Positions 1-7,136 of a stretch of 11,923 bases of DNA are shown piece after piece (the stretch's first letter is position 1; every line of letters begins with the position of its first letter). This DNA comes from Actinomycetota bacterium (GTDB taxonomy: Bacteria; Actinomycetota; Acidimicrobiia; IMCC26256; JACDBD01), in the NCBI GenBank assembly GCA_013695115.1, contig JACDBD010000328.1, positions 1-11,923 on the forward strand, read 5' to 3'. Under the pieces are notes generated by a model, which did not search any database, had not been told where the DNA came from, and saw only the letters and a list, made by a program, of their open reading frames with translations. Made by a program: the position numbers and the translations under genes.

Positions 1-1589
1 GGCCAGGCATGGGCGTTGTACGTGGACACGTGGTACACGTCGGCGTCGGAGTCGTACGTGCCGGTCGTGTAGCCGACCGCCACCCGCGCCGGGAGGCCGA
101 GCGCACGGGCCATGGCCGCGTAGCTCCCTGCGAACTGCACGCAGAAGCCGCGGCGCGTCTCGAGCACGAACTCCCGGATCGCGTCGGTGCTCTGCGCCCG
201 CGGCCCCAGCTCGACGTCGGCGTCGAGTGAGTACGTGAACTCGGCCTCCGGCGACAGGAAGAACTGCTCGAGCGCGAGGGCGCGGTCGTACCCCGTGGCC
301 GCCTCGCCGGCGACGTCCAGTGCGAGGCGGCGGACGTCGTCCGAGAAATCGGACGGCAGCTCGGTGAAGCGGGCGAGTTCCCTGGGCGGCGACTCGCGCG
401 TGCCGGCCCGCTGGGCGTCGGTGAGCGACGCCGGAGGCGGCGGGAGCTCCGACTGCACCGAGTAGCGCAGCCCGCGCAGCCGTTCGCGCGCGCTCACGAG
501 CGTGACCGACGCCTTGACCACGAGGGGCGCGCCGCCGTCGACCGTGACCGGCTCGTACGCCGCCGGCATCCAGCGTCCGCCCAGCGCGACGATCTCGAAC
601 TCCTGGCGCACCACGTCGTCGCCGACGGGACCGTCGAGCCCCTCGGCGACCTCGTCGGAGCCGGCGGCGGCGAGCGTCCACTGCCCCCCGGCATCGCTCG
701 AGTAGCGATCCAGCGCGGCGATGCGCCAGTACTCGGGCACCGGGCTCCGGACCGTGAACACCTCCACCTTCTCGGGTGCGAGGAAGTTGTCCCCGATGCG
801 AGCGAGCGGCGGCTCCGTCTCGTAGCTCCGCAGACCCTCCCCACCGCCGGGCCCGAGCCCACGAACGTCGAGCAGTGCATCGCCGCCCGCCCCCGGAAGG
901 GCCGGCCCGACCACGACGCCTCCGAGCACGGCCAGGAGGCCGGCGAACGCACCCGCGGTCAGGAGCCCGCTCCCGGCGCCGAGGCGCCGACCGGCGAACC
1001 ACGCCCGGCGCCGCTCGAGGAGCGCCTGGTGTTGGAGGAGCAGGAAGACGATGGCCGCGCCCGCGAAGCCGATCGTGGTGCGGGCGCGCAGGTCGGTCGT
1101 TCCCAGTGTCGACGCCCAGATGAACAGCGAGAGACCGGGTGCGACCGCCGCGATCGTCGCGTCGCGCCGGAATGCGAGCAGGTCGGCGGTCTGCGCCATT
1201 ACCCAGGTCGCCGCGACCGCGAGCAACAACGCGCCGTCCGTCACCGGCGCGGGCACCACCGCGGTGCGGAGTTCGTCGTAGCCCTGGTCCAGGTGGCGGC
1301 CGAGGGCTTCGAGCGTGGTCGCGGTGGGGAGGCCGAAGCGGGTGGTCGACGGCTCCACCACCCAGACGGCGTATGCGGCCAGGCCCACGACCGAGCACGC
1401 GACGGAGACGCCGATCGACCAACCCCGCCGCCGGGTCACGATCCCCAGCGCATGGGGGAGCACCGCCGCGCCGACGACCGGGAGCGCGAACTCGGCGGCG
1501 GCGAAGACGCGGCCCAGGCTGAGGGCCGCGGCCGCGCTCAGCGCGGCGAGGGCGAGGGCGGCGAGGTCGCGAGAGCGCTGAGTTGCCAT
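1..1589 (-). CDS. Membrane-anchored transglutaminase-like protein (TgpA/DUF3488 type), 3' end outside window
   Basis: The visible 529 codons, from an ATG at 1589-1587, have no stop; the gene continues past the left edge. About seven hydrophobic segments lie near residues 8-26, 30-51, 57-78, 118-138, 145-162, 171-190 and 207-230. A soluble region follows, probably outside the membrane, and then a transglutaminase core. The core shows the catalytic Cys at residue 483 in RRGFCVQFAGSYAAMARALG, followed by LPARVAVGY, and the catalytic His at residue 527 in NAHAW. The expected Asp lies beyond the window. Family members are papain-like-fold proteins often encoded beside MoxR and DUF58 genes; the substrate here is unknown. 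The start overlaps the end of the DUF58 gene by 52 bases, which suggests translational coupling; no strong Shine-Dalgarno is seen. Assignment to the family is confident; the exact start is less so. Confidence 0.93.
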   Translation of the reverse strand, partial: MATQRSRDLAALALAALSAAAALSLGRVFAAAEFALPVVGAAVLPHALGIVTRRRGWSIGVSVACSVVGLAAYAVWVVEPSTTRFGLPTATTLEALGRHLDQGYDELRTAVVPAPVTDGALLLAVAATWVMAQTADLLAFRRDATIAAVAPGLSLFIWASTLGTTDLRARTTIGFAGAAIVFLLLQHQALLERRRAWFAGRRLGAGSGLLTAGAFAGLLAVLGGVVVGPALPGAGGDALLDVRGLGPGGGEGLRSYETEPPLARIGDNFLAPEKVEVFTVRSPVPEYWRIAALDRYSSDAGGQWTLAAAGSDEVAEGLDGPVGDDVVRQEFEIVALGGRWMPAAYEPVTVDGGAPLVVKASVTLVSARERLRGLRYSVQSELPPPPASLTDAQRAGTRESPPRELARFTELPSDFSDDVRRLALDVAGEAATGYDRALALEQFFLSPEAEFTYSLDADVELGPRAQSTDAIREFVLETRRGFCVQFAGSYAAMARALGLPARVAVGYTTGTYDSDADVYHVSTYNAHAW

Positions 1590-2812
1590 CGGGTCATCGT
1601 CTCGTTCCACGCGATCGGGAACGGGACGGCGTAGGTGTCGACCACGACGAGGGCCTGGGTGGACACCGCGCCCGCGGATGCGGGCGGCGCGATGCGGTCG
1701 CCGGGCAGGACGGTGAGCGGCGGTCGGGTCGCGACGACGGTCACCGAGCCGTGGGCAGTCAGGCCGCCGAGGGCGTCGAGCTCGGCGGCGCTCATGGTGC
1801 CCATGACCGCGACGACCAGCGCGGCCCGGCCGCGGGCTCGCAACGACGACAGCACCGAGCCCAGGCGGTCGGTCCCGCCGGGCTCGATGGTTGCCAGCTG
1901 GTCCATCACGTCGAACGTGCGGGACCGGCCGGGTCGGGTCTGGCCGAGTCGCTGGCCGGCGCCGGTCACGACCTCCACCTGCCGGCGCATGCGCGTTAGC
2001 CGGTCGACCACCGAGGCGGTCGCCTCGACCGCGAGCTCGAACGACCCGTGATCGTGTGCGCCCGGCCGGACGTCGAGGACCACGACCGCGCGCGCTCGCC
2101 ACTGCGCCTCGTCCTGTCGCACCATGAGCTCGCCGGTGCGGGCGGTGGAGCGCCAGTGGACCCGGCGGAGGTCGTCGCCGACCTCGTATTCGCGCAGGGT
2201 GAGGAACTCCTCGCCCCCCTCGCTGACCAGGGCCCGGGCCCGCACGCTCTCGACCGATGCGACCAGCCGTCCGCCCGGCTGCCTCGGGGCCAGGATGTCG
2301 TGCACCCGGGGGCACACCGTTACCTCGCTGAACCCGCCCAGGCCCCAGGTCCGCCGGGCGAGGCCGAACGGGTCGGTCGCGGTGACCGCCAGGGGCCCGA
2401 CGCGGTACCGGCCCCGACGGGCGGTCGGGATGCGGTAGGCGGCCCGGGCGGTCTCGTCCGGTGGCAACGGCGGCAGCAGGAAGCGGGCGGCGCGCTTCCC
2501 GTTGTCGAAGACGTCGGTCACCGAGAGCTGGGGTGTGCGCCGGGCGCCCCGGTTCGAGATCGCGAGGTCGACGCGTCCGTCGGCGCCCACGTGCAGTCGT
2601 GCCGGACGCAGGTCGCGTCCGGCGTCGAGCTCCCAGGTCCGGGTGCGCGCCCAGACGAGCGCGCCGGCCAACAGGGCGACACCTCCCGTGGCCAGGATCG
2701 AGAGCTCGACCGTGCCGAGGAGCCGGCCGGCGACGAACAGCCCCAGGCACGCGCCGACCAGCGACCAGCCCCGCCGCGTCAGCATGCGCCGGGCGGGAGG
2801 GTGTTGGGACAC
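1538..2812 (-). CDS. DUF58 domain protein, second gene of the MoxR operon
   Basis: A 424-residue protein starting with GTG, three bases after the moxR stop codon. Two hydrophobic segments near residues 15-33 and 37-54 anchor the N-terminus in the membrane. The DUF58 signature follows at about 209-235, reading EYEVGDDLRRVHWRSTARTG and then ELMVRQDE. The stretch after it (about 241-300, starting RAVVVLDVRPG) resembles the von Willebrand A-like fold proposed for this family. DUF58 proteins commonly sit between a MoxR ATPase gene and a transglutaminase gene, as here, and are thought to be partners or targets of the ATPase; no enzymatic role is established. The last residues are Ser/Pro-rich and are encoded by sequence shared with the start of the next gene. 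An internal ATG at codon 10 is a less likely start, since pyrimidine-rich sequence precedes it. Confidence 0.93.
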   Translation of the reverse strand: MSQHPPARRMLTRRGWSLVGACLGLFVAGRLLGTVELSILATGGVALLAGALVWARTRTWELDAGRDLRPARLHVGADGRVDLAISNRGARRTPQLSVTDVFDNGKRAARFLLPPLPPDETARAAYRIPTARRGRYRVGPLAVTATDPFGLARRTWGLGGFSEVTVCPRVHDILAPRQPGGRLVASVESVRARALVSEGGEEFLTLREYEVGDDLRRVHWRSTARTGELMVRQDEAQWRARAVVVLDVRPGAHDHGSFELAVEATASVVDRLTRMRRQVEVVTGAGQRLGQTRPGRSRTFDVMDQLATIEPGGTDRLGSVLSSLRARGRAALVVAVMGTMSAAELDALGGLTAHGSVTVVATRPPLTVLPGDRIAPPASAGAVSTQALVVVDTYAVPFPIAWNETMTRWQLSALATSPPSPSPR

Positions 2813-2815
2813 GGC

Positions 2816-3784
<969 letters not shown>

Positions 3785-3822
3785 CGGAGGGCTCCTGCGT
3801 GGCTCGGGGATCTGCGCGAATC

Positions 3823-3851
3823 ACCTTAGAAGGCCGCAGCGGCGGGGTCGC
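3823..3851 (-). promoter_or_regulatory. Candidate promoter for the moxR operon
   Basis: Read on the minus strand, TAAGGT (3828-3823) fits the TANNNT -10 pattern. GCGACC (3851-3846) sits 17 bases upstream and keeps the central GAC of a TTGACA -35. A start about seven bases downstream of the -10 would give a leader of roughly 30 bases before the moxR GTG. The -35 is weak, so this is a prediction only. Confidence 0.4.
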
Positions 3852-3888
3852 CGCGCGATCCAAGACCCGGCCCCCTTCGCCGTCCCGT

Positions 3889-3894
3889 TAGGTT
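3889..3894 (+). promoter_or_regulatory. -10 box positioned for a leaderless transcript of the 83-residue ORF
   Basis: TAGGTT fits the actinobacterial TANNNT -10 consensus and ends six bases before the GTG at 3901, so transcription would begin at or very near the start codon. No convincing Shine-Dalgarno precedes this GTG, which fits a leaderless mRNA. No good -35 was found at 16-18 bases; GACC at 3864-3867 is too far away. Confidence 0.4.
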
Positions 3895-3900
3895 GGCGCG

Positions 3901-4152
3901 GTGACGGCCTACTGGGCCCGGGCCTCGCTCCTCGTCGCCCTCCGGCCCCGCCTCTGGCCGGTGGCGGTCGGCCAGACCCGACGGATGGCGGCGCCGGGAT
4001 GGTGGCGGCGACCACCCTTCCTCCCGCTCCCGGCGCGGGACTACCTCGGCTTCCGCCTCCGGACCCAGTACGGCCCGGCCGGGGAGCCCGAGCCGCGCGA
4101 CGTCGTCACCTACCTCGAGTGGTGCCGGAAGATGGGCCACAACCGGACCTGA
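3901..4152 (+). CDS. Small conserved-looking protein of unknown function (83 residues)
   Basis: GTG start, TGA stop at 4150-4152. The protein is rich in Trp, Arg and Pro. It has a basic N-terminal half (RPRLWPVAVGQTRRMAAPGW), a PPFLPLPARDYLGFRLRTQYG core, and an acidic stretch followed by VVTYLEWCRK near the end. There is no clear membrane segment and no cofactor motif. From memory, short proteins with the same GWWRRPPFLPLP and YLxWCR features recur in actinobacteria, so I take it to be a real conserved gene, but I know no function. It is divergent from moxR and lies directly upstream of the HNH gene, on the same strand with a 70-base gap; the -35 of the next promoter overlaps its stop codon. 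An antisense ORF over it is a shadow. Confidence 0.72.
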   Translation: MTAYWARASLLVALRPRLWPVAVGQTRRMAAPGWWRRPPFLPLPARDYLGFRLRTQYGPAGEPEPRDVVTYLEWCRKMGHNRT

Positions 4153-4176
4153 CCCCGTGACCTTCGCCGGTAGACT
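4149..4176 (+). promoter_or_regulatory. Promoter of the HNH gene
   Basis: CTGACC (4149-4154) and TAGACT (4171-4176) are separated by 16 bases and fit sigma-70-type -35 (TTGACA) and -10 (TANNNT) elements. The expected start point is about 4183, inside the palindrome at 4178-4193, giving a leader of about 40 bases. The -35 overlaps the stop codon of the upstream small gene. Confidence 0.55.
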
Positions 4177-4177
4177 G

Positions 4178-4193
4178 CGGCCCGGCCGGGCCG
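4178..4193. promoter_or_regulatory. Perfect 16-base palindrome at the predicted HNH transcription start
   Basis: CGGCCCGGCCGGGCCG is its own reverse complement and begins one base after the -10 box. It could be a dimer-binding operator, or simply a product of the high GC content. As RNA the arms could fold only as a tight hairpin. Confidence 0.35.
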
Positions 4194-4222
4194 ACCGGTG
4201 ACGACGGAGGGGTGAGATCCCG

Positions 4223-4774
4223 TTGGGAAGAGCGCTGCTGCTCAACGCCAGCTTCGAGCCGCTCTGCGTCGTCCCGATGCGCCGGGCGGTCGTCCTCGTG
4301 CTCAAGGACAAGGCCGAGGTCATCTCGCGCAACGGCGGTGAGCTCCATTCCGAGCGGATGAGCATGCCGATCCCGTCGGTGATCCGGCTCGTCCACTTCG
4401 TCCGGGTCCCGTTCCGGAGCCGGGTGCCGTTGTCGCGCCGGGCGGTCTTCGCCCGTGACCGGCACCGCTGCCAGTACTGCAACCGCAGCGCCGAGAACAT
4501 CGACCACGTCGTGCCCCGCTCGCGGGGCGGCGAGCACACGTGGGAGAACGTCGTCGCCTCCTGCCGGTCGTGCAACGCCCGCAAGGAGGACCGGCTCCTC
4601 GCCGAGTGCGGCGTCGCCCTGCGGCGCCACCCGGTGGCGCCCCACGCCAGCCTCTGGGTGGTCGCCACCGCCGGCGCCATCGATCCCGACTGGGAGCAGT
4701 GGCTCCCGAGCACCAACGGCCACGGCAACGGCCATTCCGCCGACGCCGACGCGTCGACCACAGTCCCGGCCTAG
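4223..4774 (+). CDS. HNH endonuclease-family protein
   Basis: A 183-residue protein with a TTG start, supported by GGAGGGG at 4206-4212 ten bases upstream and by the family-typical N-terminus LLLNASFEPLCVVPMRRAV. The HNH domain at about 70-125 has a zinc-binding pair CQYC (Cys83, Cys86), the catalytic IDHVVPRSRGG (Asp94, His95), Asn109 in WENVV, and a second pair CRSC (Cys114, Cys117). These are the elements of an active metal-dependent HNH nuclease. Close relatives are widespread stand-alone genes in actinobacteria and other phyla; their biological role is not established, to my knowledge. The C-terminal tail (about 160-183, with NGHGNGH and Asp/Ala/Thr) is low complexity and probably disordered. 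No methyltransferase or restriction partner is next to it. Its own promoter and a 268-base gap before mraZ suggest separate expression. Confidence 0.93.
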   Translation: MGRALLLNASFEPLCVVPMRRAVVLVLKDKAEVISRNGGELHSERMSMPIPSVIRLVHFVRVPFRSRVPLSRRAVFARDRHRCQYCNRSAENIDHVVPRSRGGEHTWENVVASCRSCNARKEDRLLAECGVALRRHPVAPHASLWVVATAGAIDPDWEQWLPSTNGHGNGHSADADASTTVPA

Positions 4775-4815
4775 CCCCGTCTCGTCACTCGGGAGGGTGC
4801 ACCTGCGGGGCCGCT

Positions 4816-4836
4816 GCCCGGACGACGGCGCCGGGC
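4816..4836 (+). terminator. Weak terminator-like hairpin after the HNH gene
   Basis: GCCCGG (4816-4821) and CCGGGC (4831-4836) form a six-pair stem with a nine-base loop, 42 bases after the HNH stop codon. No T-run follows, so this is not a standard intrinsic terminator. It is listed because it is the only such structure seen between the two genes. Confidence 0.2.
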
Positions 4837-4942
4837 GCGGCCATCGCTCTGAACGCCCGAGCTGACTTCGGCGCGCTCCTCGTCGTCGTTCCCGAGTGGC
4901 GGAATTCGTGTGGCTAGTGGGGCAGAAGTGGGCGGTGAGGGG

Positions 4943-4971
4943 TTGACGGGTGGGGGAGTGGGGTTTAGGGT
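4943..4971 (+). promoter_or_regulatory. mraZ (dcw operon) promoter
   Basis: TTGACG (4943-4948) and TAGGGT (4966-4971) are separated by exactly 17 bases, a near-ideal sigma-70-type promoter for a high-GC actinomycete. The predicted start is near 4978, leaving a leader of about 65 bases before the mraZ ATG. It probably drives the whole mraZ-to-murF set. Confidence 0.65.
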
Positions 4972-4995
4972 GGCACGCAGTGGAGTGAAGTGGAG
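4971..4995 (+). promoter_or_regulatory. Candidate MraZ operator: TGG repeats with 10-base period
   Basis: TGGCA (4971), TGGAG (4981) and TGGAG (4991) each start exactly ten bases apart. A further in-phase TGGGG lies at 4951; 4961 reads GGGTT. The array runs from the -10 box to about +18. In E. coli, MraZ represses its own operon by binding three TGGGN repeats separated by five bases near the promoter; spacing and position match here, although the repeats read TGGMR rather than TGGGN. The protein itself is encoded immediately downstream. Confidence 0.5.
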
Positions 4996-5042
4996 TCGGC
5001 GTCCGGCCACGTGGGGCCTGGTGCAGCGAGCGAGGGGATTCG

Positions 5043-5471
5043 ATGTTCCTGGGGGAGGCCGAGCACTCCCTGGACGCCAAAGGCCGGGTGATCCTCCCGG
5101 TCAAGTACCGCGACCAGCTGAAGGAGGGGGCCTACATCGTGAAGGGCAAAGGTGGCTGCCTCTTCATCTACGCCTCGGAGGAGTTCGAGGGCGTGGCCCG
5201 GCAGGTGCGCGACCAGTCGAGGAGGGGGGAGACCGAGCTCCAGGCGGCCCGCACGTTCTTCGCCGGCGCCGAGCCGATCACCCCCGACAAGCAGGGCCGG
5301 GTGGCAATCCCGCAGCACCTGCGCACCTACGCCGATCTCGACCGCGACGTCGTGGTCGCGGGCGTCTTCTCACGCATCGAGGTCTGGGACCGCCAGCGCT
5401 GGCGCGAGCGCGACCAGCGCGGCGACCAGAGCCTGACCGAGTCGTCCAACCTTCCCGAGTTCGGGATCTAG
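5043..5471 (+). CDS. mraZ: MraZ, transcriptional regulator of the division/cell wall operon
   Basis: A 142-residue protein of normal family length with two SpoVT-AbrB-like DNA-binding repeats, each carrying the MraZ signature: DAKGRVILP at residues 11-19 and DKQGRVAIP at 82-90. It also starts with the typical MFLGEAEHSLD. MraZ forms ring-shaped oligomers, binds direct repeats in its own promoter and usually represses the dcw operon. The ATG has GAGGGG (5032-5037) five bases upstream. It is the first gene of the plus-strand dcw cluster, preceded by a strong promoter with candidate binding repeats and followed by a structured 181-base gap before rsmH. The C-terminal tail (about 120-142) is polar and probably flexible. 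Confidence 0.98.
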   Translation: MFLGEAEHSLDAKGRVILPVKYRDQLKEGAYIVKGKGGCLFIYASEEFEGVARQVRDQSRRGETELQAARTFFAGAEPITPDKQGRVAIPQHLRTYADLDRDVVVAGVFSRIEVWDRQRWRERDQRGDQSLTESSNLPEFGI

Positions 5472-5511
5472 CGAAGGGAAGCACAGCACGCGGTGAGTTT
5501 TGACAGGCGAG

Positions 5512-5648
5512 GCCCGTAGGGCCCGCCAACAGCCCCCCGGGTGGCGCGGTTGAGAGCCCCTACTCCGCCCGCTTCCAACCGAGTCGATTCGGGGAGACAT
5601 CCGAGCGGCACTCGTCCGTCCGGGGGGCTGTTGGCGGGCCCGAAGGGC
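5512..5648 (+). ncRNA. Structured leader RNA candidate between mraZ and rsmH
   Basis: The arms 5519-5540 and 5620-5641 are perfect reverse complements over 22 bases. Inner pairs G-U, U-G, G-C, G-C extend the stem to 26 contiguous pairs (5519-5544 with 5616-5641). After a 3/3 internal loop, GCCC (5512-5515) can pair with GGGC (5645-5648). Inside are a six-pair stem CGGTTG/CAACCG (5547-5552 with 5576-5581), an alternative hairpin CCGAG-TCGA-TTCGG (5579-5592), and a small hairpin CGAG/CTCG (5602-5605 with 5611-5614). The outer extension overlaps GAAGGG, the likely rsmH ribosome binding site, so folding could hide it. A structured RNA called the mraW motif is known upstream of this gene in Actinobacteria; whether this is that class cannot be decided by eye. 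No U-tract follows, so a simple terminator is unlikely. Confidence 0.6.
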
Positions 5649-5652
5649 GCAG

Positions 5653-6672
5653 GTGACGGCCGAGCGACACGCACGGCCCGAGGGGGCGACGAACGTGGGT
5701 CCGCAGTTCCTCCATCGACCGGTGATGGCACCGGAGGTGGTCGAGTTGCTGGCATCGGTGCCCCCCGGGGTCGTGGTCGACGCGACCGTCGGTGGTGGCG
5801 GGCACGCCCGTCTGCTGCTCGAGTCTCGACCCGACCTGCGCATCCTCGGCATCGACCGGGACGGCGATGCGGTAGCGGCGGCGCGTGAGGCGCTCGCCGG
5901 CTACGGCGACCGGGTCCGCATCGAGCAGGGGAGCTTCGAGGAGCTGGCCTCCATCGTGGGGTCGGCATGGAGCGAGGGGAAGATCGTGGGGATCTTGTTC
6001 GACCTGGGCGTCAGCAGCCCGCAGCTGGACCGTGCCGAGCGGGGCTTCTCGTATTGGGGGGATGCGCCGCTCGACATGCGGATGGACAACTCGCAGCCGC
6101 TCACCGCGGCCGACGTCGTGAACGACTACTCCGAGGCCGATCTCACCCGGCTCATCCGGGCGAACGGGGAGGAGCGCTTCGCGGGTCGCATCGCCAGTCG
6201 CATCGTCGAGCGGCGGCCGCTGCACACGACCGGCGAGCTGGTCGACATCATCAAGGACGCGATCCCGGCGCGCACGCGGCGCCGCGGGCGCCACCCGGCG
6301 CGACGCACGTTCCAGGCCATCCGCATGGAGGTGAACCGGGAGCTGCCGTCGCTCTCGACTGCCCTCGACGAGTCGGTTCACCTGCTCACCCCGGGCGGGC
6401 GCGTGCTCGTCGTCTCCTACCACTCACTCGAGGACCGCATGGTCAAGGAGCGGTTCCGGGCATGGGCGGGCACCGCCCCGGTGGAGGGCTACGTACCCCC
6501 GCATCTGCCGCGACCGGTTGCCACCCAGGCGCCGCTCGTGAAGATCGTGACTCGACGCCCGCTGCGGCCCAGTGAGCGGGAGCTCGCCGACAACCCGCGG
6601 GCTGCCAGCGCCCGGCTCCGCGTCGCCGAGAAGCAGCCGGTTGAGAAGCCGGTCGAGCGGGAGGCGTCGTGA
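5653..6672 (+). CDS. rsmH: RsmH (MraW), 16S rRNA cytosine-1402 N4-methyltransferase
   Basis: RsmH uses S-adenosylmethionine to methylate N4 of C1402 in the 30S decoding site. The 339-residue protein has motif I DATVGGGGH (residues 43-51), GIDRD (66-70), FDLGVSSPQLD (116-126), PLDMRMD (139-145), ARRTFQAIRMEVNREL (216-231), SYHSLEDRMVK (255-265) and the C-terminal NPRAASARLR (314-323), all usual for the family. The chosen GTG has AAGGG five bases upstream, partly inside the leader stem. A second GTG at 5695 (codon 15) has GAGGGGG at 5680-5686, eight bases away and outside the stem. It starts just before the conserved part (GPQFLHRPVM), so it is a serious alternative. The gene ends in a GTGA overlap with ftsL. 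The tail after residue 325 is Glu/Lys/Pro-rich. Confidence 0.97.
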   Translation: MTAERHARPEGATNVGPQFLHRPVMAPEVVELLASVPPGVVVDATVGGGGHARLLLESRPDLRILGIDRDGDAVAAAREALAGYGDRVRIEQGSFEELASIVGSAWSEGKIVGILFDLGVSSPQLDRAERGFSYWGDAPLDMRMDNSQPLTAADVVNDYSEADLTRLIRANGEERFAGRIASRIVERRPLHTTGELVDIIKDAIPARTRRRGRHPARRTFQAIRMEVNRELPSLSTALDESVHLLTPGGRVLVVSYHSLEDRMVKERFRAWAGTAPVEGYVPPHLPRPVATQAPLVKIVTRRPLRPSERELADNPRAASARLRVAEKQPVEKPVEREAS

Positions 6673-7136
6673 GCGTCAGCGCAACCGCGCTCCGTGCTCC
6701 CGTTCGCACACGCCCGGTGCGCCGTCCGGTGCGGGGTCGGCCGACTCCGCTGCGCGCCGTCGACGTCCAGTCGCGGCGCCGGGCGCGCCGCGTCCGGCGC
6801 ATGCTCTGGTGCTTCGGCGTGATGATCGTGTGCTCGTTGGTCGCCGCGGTCGGCTTCCACGTCGTCCTGGCGCAGAGCCAGGTCCGGCTCGATCAGCTCG
6901 AACAGCAGGTCGGCGAGGAGCAGCACCGCTACGAGCAACTGCGGTACGAGGTCTCGGCGCTGTCGTCGCCGGCCCGCATCGTCAGCCGCGCCGCCGAGCT
7001 CGGCATGGTCGCGCCGACGGGTGTGGCGACGGTGGTGCCGGTGCCCACCGACCCCGGCGCGGCCGGAACCACGCCGGACTCGACCTCGACGACCCTGGCG
7101 GAGAGCTGGGAGAAGGTGAAGTCCCACCTTGTCTGA
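6669..7136 (+). CDS. ftsL: FtsL-like septum formation protein
   Basis: A 155-residue single-pass membrane protein. A basic cytoplasmic N-terminus (about 1-44, many Arg and Pro) is followed by one membrane segment (about 45-68, MLWCFGVMIVCSLVAAVGFH) and a coiled-coil stretch (about 70-97, QVRLDQLEQQVGEEQHRYEQ). Then comes SPARIVSRAAELGMVAP, the typical end of the DivIC/FtsL family, and a Thr/Ser/Pro-rich tail. FtsL works with FtsQ and FtsB to activate FtsWI at the septum. Sequence similarity in this family is low, so the name rests on topology and on its place between rsmH and ftsI. Its GTG overlaps the rsmH stop as GTGA, with GGGAGG at 6659-6664 upstream. Confidence 0.92.
   Translation: MSVSATALRAPVRTRPVRRPVRGRPTPLRAVDVQSRRRARRVRRMLWCFGVMIVCSLVAAVGFHVVLAQSQVRLDQLEQQVGEEQHRYEQLRYEVSALSSPARIVSRAAELGMVAPTGVATVVPVPTDPGAAGTTPDSTSTTLAESWEKVKSHLV

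Noticed and set aside
4891..4906. CCCGAGTGGCGGAATT, resembling the 5' end of a bacterial tRNA-Leu
   Set aside because: Only about 16 bases match; no anticodon arm, T-arm or matching acceptor 3' strand follows. Probably chance, or at most a relic.
5500..5505. TTGACA, a perfect -35 hexamer in the mraZ-rsmH gap
   Set aside because: No -10-like hexamer lies 16-18 bases downstream; that position is inside the GC-rich stem. The only TAGGGC nearby is about ten bases away.
5519..5641. The 22-base inverted repeats read as ends of a small (123-base) transposon-like element
   Set aside because: No target-site duplication is visible at the edges (GTA versus GAA) and no second copy occurs in the window. 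The stem's fit to the rsmH ribosome binding site favours a leader RNA, though a genome search for copies could reopen this.
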